45,064 bases of DNA from Azonexus sp. (GTDB lineage: Bacteria; Pseudomonadota; Gammaproteobacteria; Burkholderiales; Rhodocyclaceae). Each line of letters starts with the position of its first letter. The first letter of the stretch is position 1. This document shows, piece by piece, positions 43,032 to 45,064 of this stretch. Below the pieces are notes generated by a model that saw only the letters and a list, made by a program, of their open reading frames with translations, did no database searches and was not told the origin of the DNA. Location of the stretch: NCBI GenBank assembly GCA_031274715.1, contig JAISPT010000009.1:1-45064 (forward strand). The letters run 5' to 3'. Both the position numbers and the translations under genes were made by a program.

Positions 43032-43663
43032 ACCGTCATTTCACCCTGAGCACGCCGCAAGGCCCCCTGCACGGCTATCTCGAACGGCCGGAACAGCCGC
43101 GCGGACTGATGCTGATCGCCCACATCGAACGCACCGACCGCGGCGATCTGATCGCTACCGGCCTCGTCGCCCAAGGCTACGCGACCCTGAACATGGAATT
43201 GCTGACTGCCAGGGAACGGCAATTCGCCGATACGGCGCAAAACGTCCCGCGCCTGAGCCAGCGCCTGCTCGATCTCCTCGATCTGCTGCGCGACGACGGC
43301 GATACCGAGGATTTGCCGCTGGCCCTGTTCGCCGCCGGCGACGTCACACCGGCGGCCATCCGCGTCGCCGCCCAGCGCGACATGCAGGTACGCGTGCTGG
43401 CCTGCCACGGCGGCCTGATCGACCGCGCCGGCCGGCAAGCGCTGGAGCTGATGAACGCGCCGCTGCTGATGCTGTTCGATGCCGACGATGACCTCAACCA
43501 GGCCGCTTTCCGCCGCGCCCGTTCTCATCTGCATGGCCCCTACAGCGAGTTGGTGCTGGCGGCGGACGAGGATGCGGAACCATACATCGGCGCCTGGCTG
43601 GCCCGCCATTTGCCCGCCGTGGCCGATGGCAACGGAAGCGCGGAACTTGGACTACGCGACTAA
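43028..43663 (+). CDS. Alpha/beta-hydrolase-like protein without nucleophile
   Basis: A 211-residue alpha/beta-hydrolase fold of the dienelactone-hydrolase-like type: HGYLERPEQPRGLMLIAHI at the start and LMNAPLLMLFDADDDLNQ near the end. Where family members have the G-x-S-x-G nucleophile elbow, it reads ALFAAGDVTPAA, and where they have the catalytic His it reads LAADEDAEPY. It is therefore probably a non-catalytic relative. Its ATG overlaps the amrS stop (ATGA), so it belongs to the amr operon. Some gene start uncertainty is small. Confidence 0.75.
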   Translation: MNRHFTLSTPQGPLHGYLERPEQPRGLMLIAHIERTDRGDLIATGLVAQGYATLNMELLTARERQFADTAQNVPRLSQRLLDLLDLLRDDGDTEDLPLALFAAGDVTPAAIRVAAQRDMQVRVLACHGGLIDRAGRQALELMNAPLLMLFDADDDLNQAAFRRARSHLHGPYSELVLAADEDAEPYIGAWLARHLPAVADGNGSAELGLRD

Positions 43664-43716
43664 CCCGGCAGCGGTAGTGCCCGATCACCAGGCGCCCCGG
43701 CTATAATGCGACCCGC

Positions 43717-44487
43717 ATGTTCCGCAAATTTCGCATTCTCCTGTTGCTGCTCGTTCTCGCCACCGTCGCTCTCGGCGCCTGGCGTGCCAGCAGCCGCCTG
43801 ACGGCCTGGGAACATACCGTCCACGTCGCCCTCTACCCGATCGCCGCCGACGATTCGCCGGCCACCGCCCGCTACATCGCTCAACTCGACGCCGACAGCT
43901 TTGCCGAAATCGGCCAGTGGCTCGAAGGCGAAATCCGTGGCTACGGCAAGACGGTGTTGCAGCCGCTCGTGATCCGCGTCGCGCCGCCGCTCTCGGCCGT
44001 CCCGCCTCTGCCGCCGGCACGGCCGAGCGCCCTCGACGCCATCCTGTGGAGCCTCAAGCTGCGCTGGTGGGCCGCCAGCCACGACAACATCGCCGGCCCC
44101 AAGCCGCAGGTGCGCCTGTTCGTGCTCTATCACGATCCCGAACGGCTGGCGGCGCTGCCCCATTCCACCGGCCTCAGCAAGGGCCAACTCGGACTGATCC
44201 ACGCCTTCGCCAGCCGTCCGCAGCAGCGCCAGAACGCCGTCGTCATCGCTCACGAACTGCTGCACGTCTTCGGCGCCAGCGACAAATACGACCTGGCTAC
44301 CGGCCAGCCGATCCACCCGCAGGGCTACGCCGAACCCGAGCGTTCGCCGCTGCTGCCGCAGGAATGGGCCGAGATCATGGGTGGCCGGATTCCGCTCACC
44401 GCTGACCGCAGCGACATCCCACCCGGTCTGGCGGCCACCGTGATCGGGCCGCAGACAGCCCACGAAATCGGCTTGGTGGATCACTGA
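43717..44487 (+). CDS. Membrane-anchored HExxH protein, putative metalloprotease
   Basis: A 256-residue protein with one N-terminal TM helix (FRILLLLLVLATVALGAW) and a periplasmic part. The motif VVIAHELLHVFGASDKYD contains HExxH followed by an Asp/Tyr set, as in zinc metalloproteases. A TATAAT at 43702-43707 lies 10 bases before the ATG, so transcription could begin a few bases ahead of the codon. No family name recognised; function inferred from the motif only. Confidence 0.72.
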   Translation: MFRKFRILLLLLVLATVALGAWRASSRLTAWEHTVHVALYPIAADDSPATARYIAQLDADSFAEIGQWLEGEIRGYGKTVLQPLVIRVAPPLSAVPPLPPARPSALDAILWSLKLRWWAASHDNIAGPKPQVRLFVLYHDPERLAALPHSTGLSKGQLGLIHAFASRPQQRQNAVVIAHELLHVFGASDKYDLATGQPIHPQGYAEPERSPLLPQEWAEIMGGRIPLTADRSDIPPGLAATVIGPQTAHEIGLVDH

Positions 44488-44608
44488 CGATCGCCGGCGA
44501 TGCGCTAGCCGGTGTTCAACAGCCGTGGCGGGTTTCGCCGCTTCCGGAAACGCGTCGACAGCATCGGCCCGATGGGGGATGCGCGCCATACGCCACTACA
44601 AACAAGTT

Positions 44609-44834
44609 AGAGCAGTTTTGATTCAAGTGCGTTGAAGTGCGGACATACGTTTCCGCGCCCACGCACTTTGCACCCCTCGCCCGCTTGCGGGAGAGGGGCT
44701 GGGGGAGAGAGTCGGGCGCCCGAGTTTGGCGGTGGTAGCAACGGATACGCCGCTAGCCCTCTCCCGGCCTTCGGCCATCCTCTCCCGCAAGTGGGCAAGG
44801 GGAAAAATGTAAGCACTTAAACAGAAACCGCTCT
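44609..44834. repeat. MITE-like dispersed repeat, copy 2
   Basis: About 226 bp with the same ends as copy 1 (AGAGCAGTTTTGATTCAA on the left; AACAGAAACCGCTCT on the right) and the same CCCTCGCCCGCTTGCGGGAGAGG arm with an additional CCCTCTCCCGGCCTTCGG segment. The interior differs enough from copy 1 that the two are not recent duplicates. The rest of 44488-44967 holds no gene. Confidence 0.75.
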
Positions 44835-44967
44835 AGCCACCGTCTACCGGTCTGATCAAAGCCCCATGTTTTCCTACTTTTTCAAAATTTAGCCGACATC
44901 AAAGCCCCTCCCCGGCGCGCAAAAATAACATCGCCCGGCCAAACAAATTTCCGAAAGGGGGAAAACG

Positions 44968-45064
44968 ATGAGCGGCGCGTTCACCAAGTCGATGGCGCGG
45001 AACATTTTCTACGGGGGGACGGTGTTCTTCTTCCTGTTGTTCCTGGCGTTGTCATTCGATACCC
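44968..45064 (+). CDS. Membrane-anchored protein, possibly c-type cytochrome (3' partial)
   Basis: The window ends 32 codons into this gene. It starts MSGAFTKSMARNIFYGGTVF, then FFFLLFLALSFDT, a single N-terminal anchor helix of the kind found on membrane-bound c-type cytochromes of betaproteobacteria. A good Shine-Dalgarno (AAAGGGGG) precedes the ATG. No CxxCH is inside the visible part, so the cytochrome call is tentative. Confidence 0.45.
   Translation, partial: MSGAFTKSMARNIFYGGTVFFFLLFLALSFDT

Overview
The window looks like a chromosomal segment of a GC-rich betaproteobacterium, most likely Rhodocyclales (Dechloromonas/Azonexus/Accumulibacter type). The evidence is the gene content (TypA, RadA-Alr, LplT, IspDF, TsaB-RimI, YgiQ, a group-II truncated globin, an AmmeMemoRadiSam operon), high GC with a strong G/C third-position bias in core genes, and dispersed short repeats of a kind common in that group. 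The taxonomic call is inference from gene style, not from a marker search.

Layout. 1-3.1 kb: the 3' end of an aromatic/aspartate aminotransferase with a strong terminator, a MITE-like repeat, and an AsmA-like membrane protein. 3.1-3.2 kb: tRNA-Asn with a near-consensus promoter and its own terminator. 3.5-9.4 kb: moaA, then on the minus strand typA (with a possible 51-aa membrane microprotein behind it), and a YgiQ radical-SAM protein coupled to a truncated globin. 9.5-11.3 kb: a low-GC insertion carrying one STAND-like P-loop ATPase, a defence candidate. 11.3-19.4 kb: minus-strand core genes, FtsX-type permease behind a GGDEF-EAL protein, and LysR-alr-radA. 19.9-21.2 kb: lplT.

21.9-30.2 kb and 36.2-37.6 kb: an integron-type gene-cassette array without an integrase in the window (a CALIN). 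Eight recognisable attC sites share the boxes GCCTAAC, (G/A)(T/C)TCAACC, GGTTAGC and GTTAGGC; at least three more are decayed. The cassettes are low-GC and all read on the plus strand. They encode a DUF4345 membrane protein, a LysE-type exporter, two small membrane proteins, an HNH-like nuclease with a glycine-rich linker, DUF3788, a membrane protein plus GNAT pair, then in the decayed part a P-loop kinase and two GNATs. The second cluster carries a class-III-nucleotidyl-cyclase-like protein and a DUF302 protein, and seems to have been inserted exactly at the 3' end of an envZ-like histidine kinase gene. An OmpA-like lipoprotein gene and an IS110 remnant interrupt the first cluster.

30.2-36.2 kb: core genes between the two cassette clusters: tsaB-rimI-udg (all ATGA-coupled), AraC regulator and PEBP-like protein, and an OmpR/EnvZ pair divergent from a small Arg-rich periplasmic protein. 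38.0-45.1 kb: DUF1269 protein, ispD-ispF-thpR, the AmmeMemoRadiSam operon (amrB-amrA-amrS) extended by a nucleophile-less alpha/beta-hydrolase-like protein, a membrane-anchored HExxH protein, a second copy of the MITE-like repeat, and the start of a membrane-anchored protein, possibly a c-type cytochrome.

The best candidates for an undescribed system are the cassette-borne cyclase-like protein (36248-37042), the cassette-borne HNH/Gly-rich protein (23647-24534) and the lone P-loop ATPase (9734-11260). All three are low-GC, are singletons, and sit in places typical of acquired anti-phage or stress functions.
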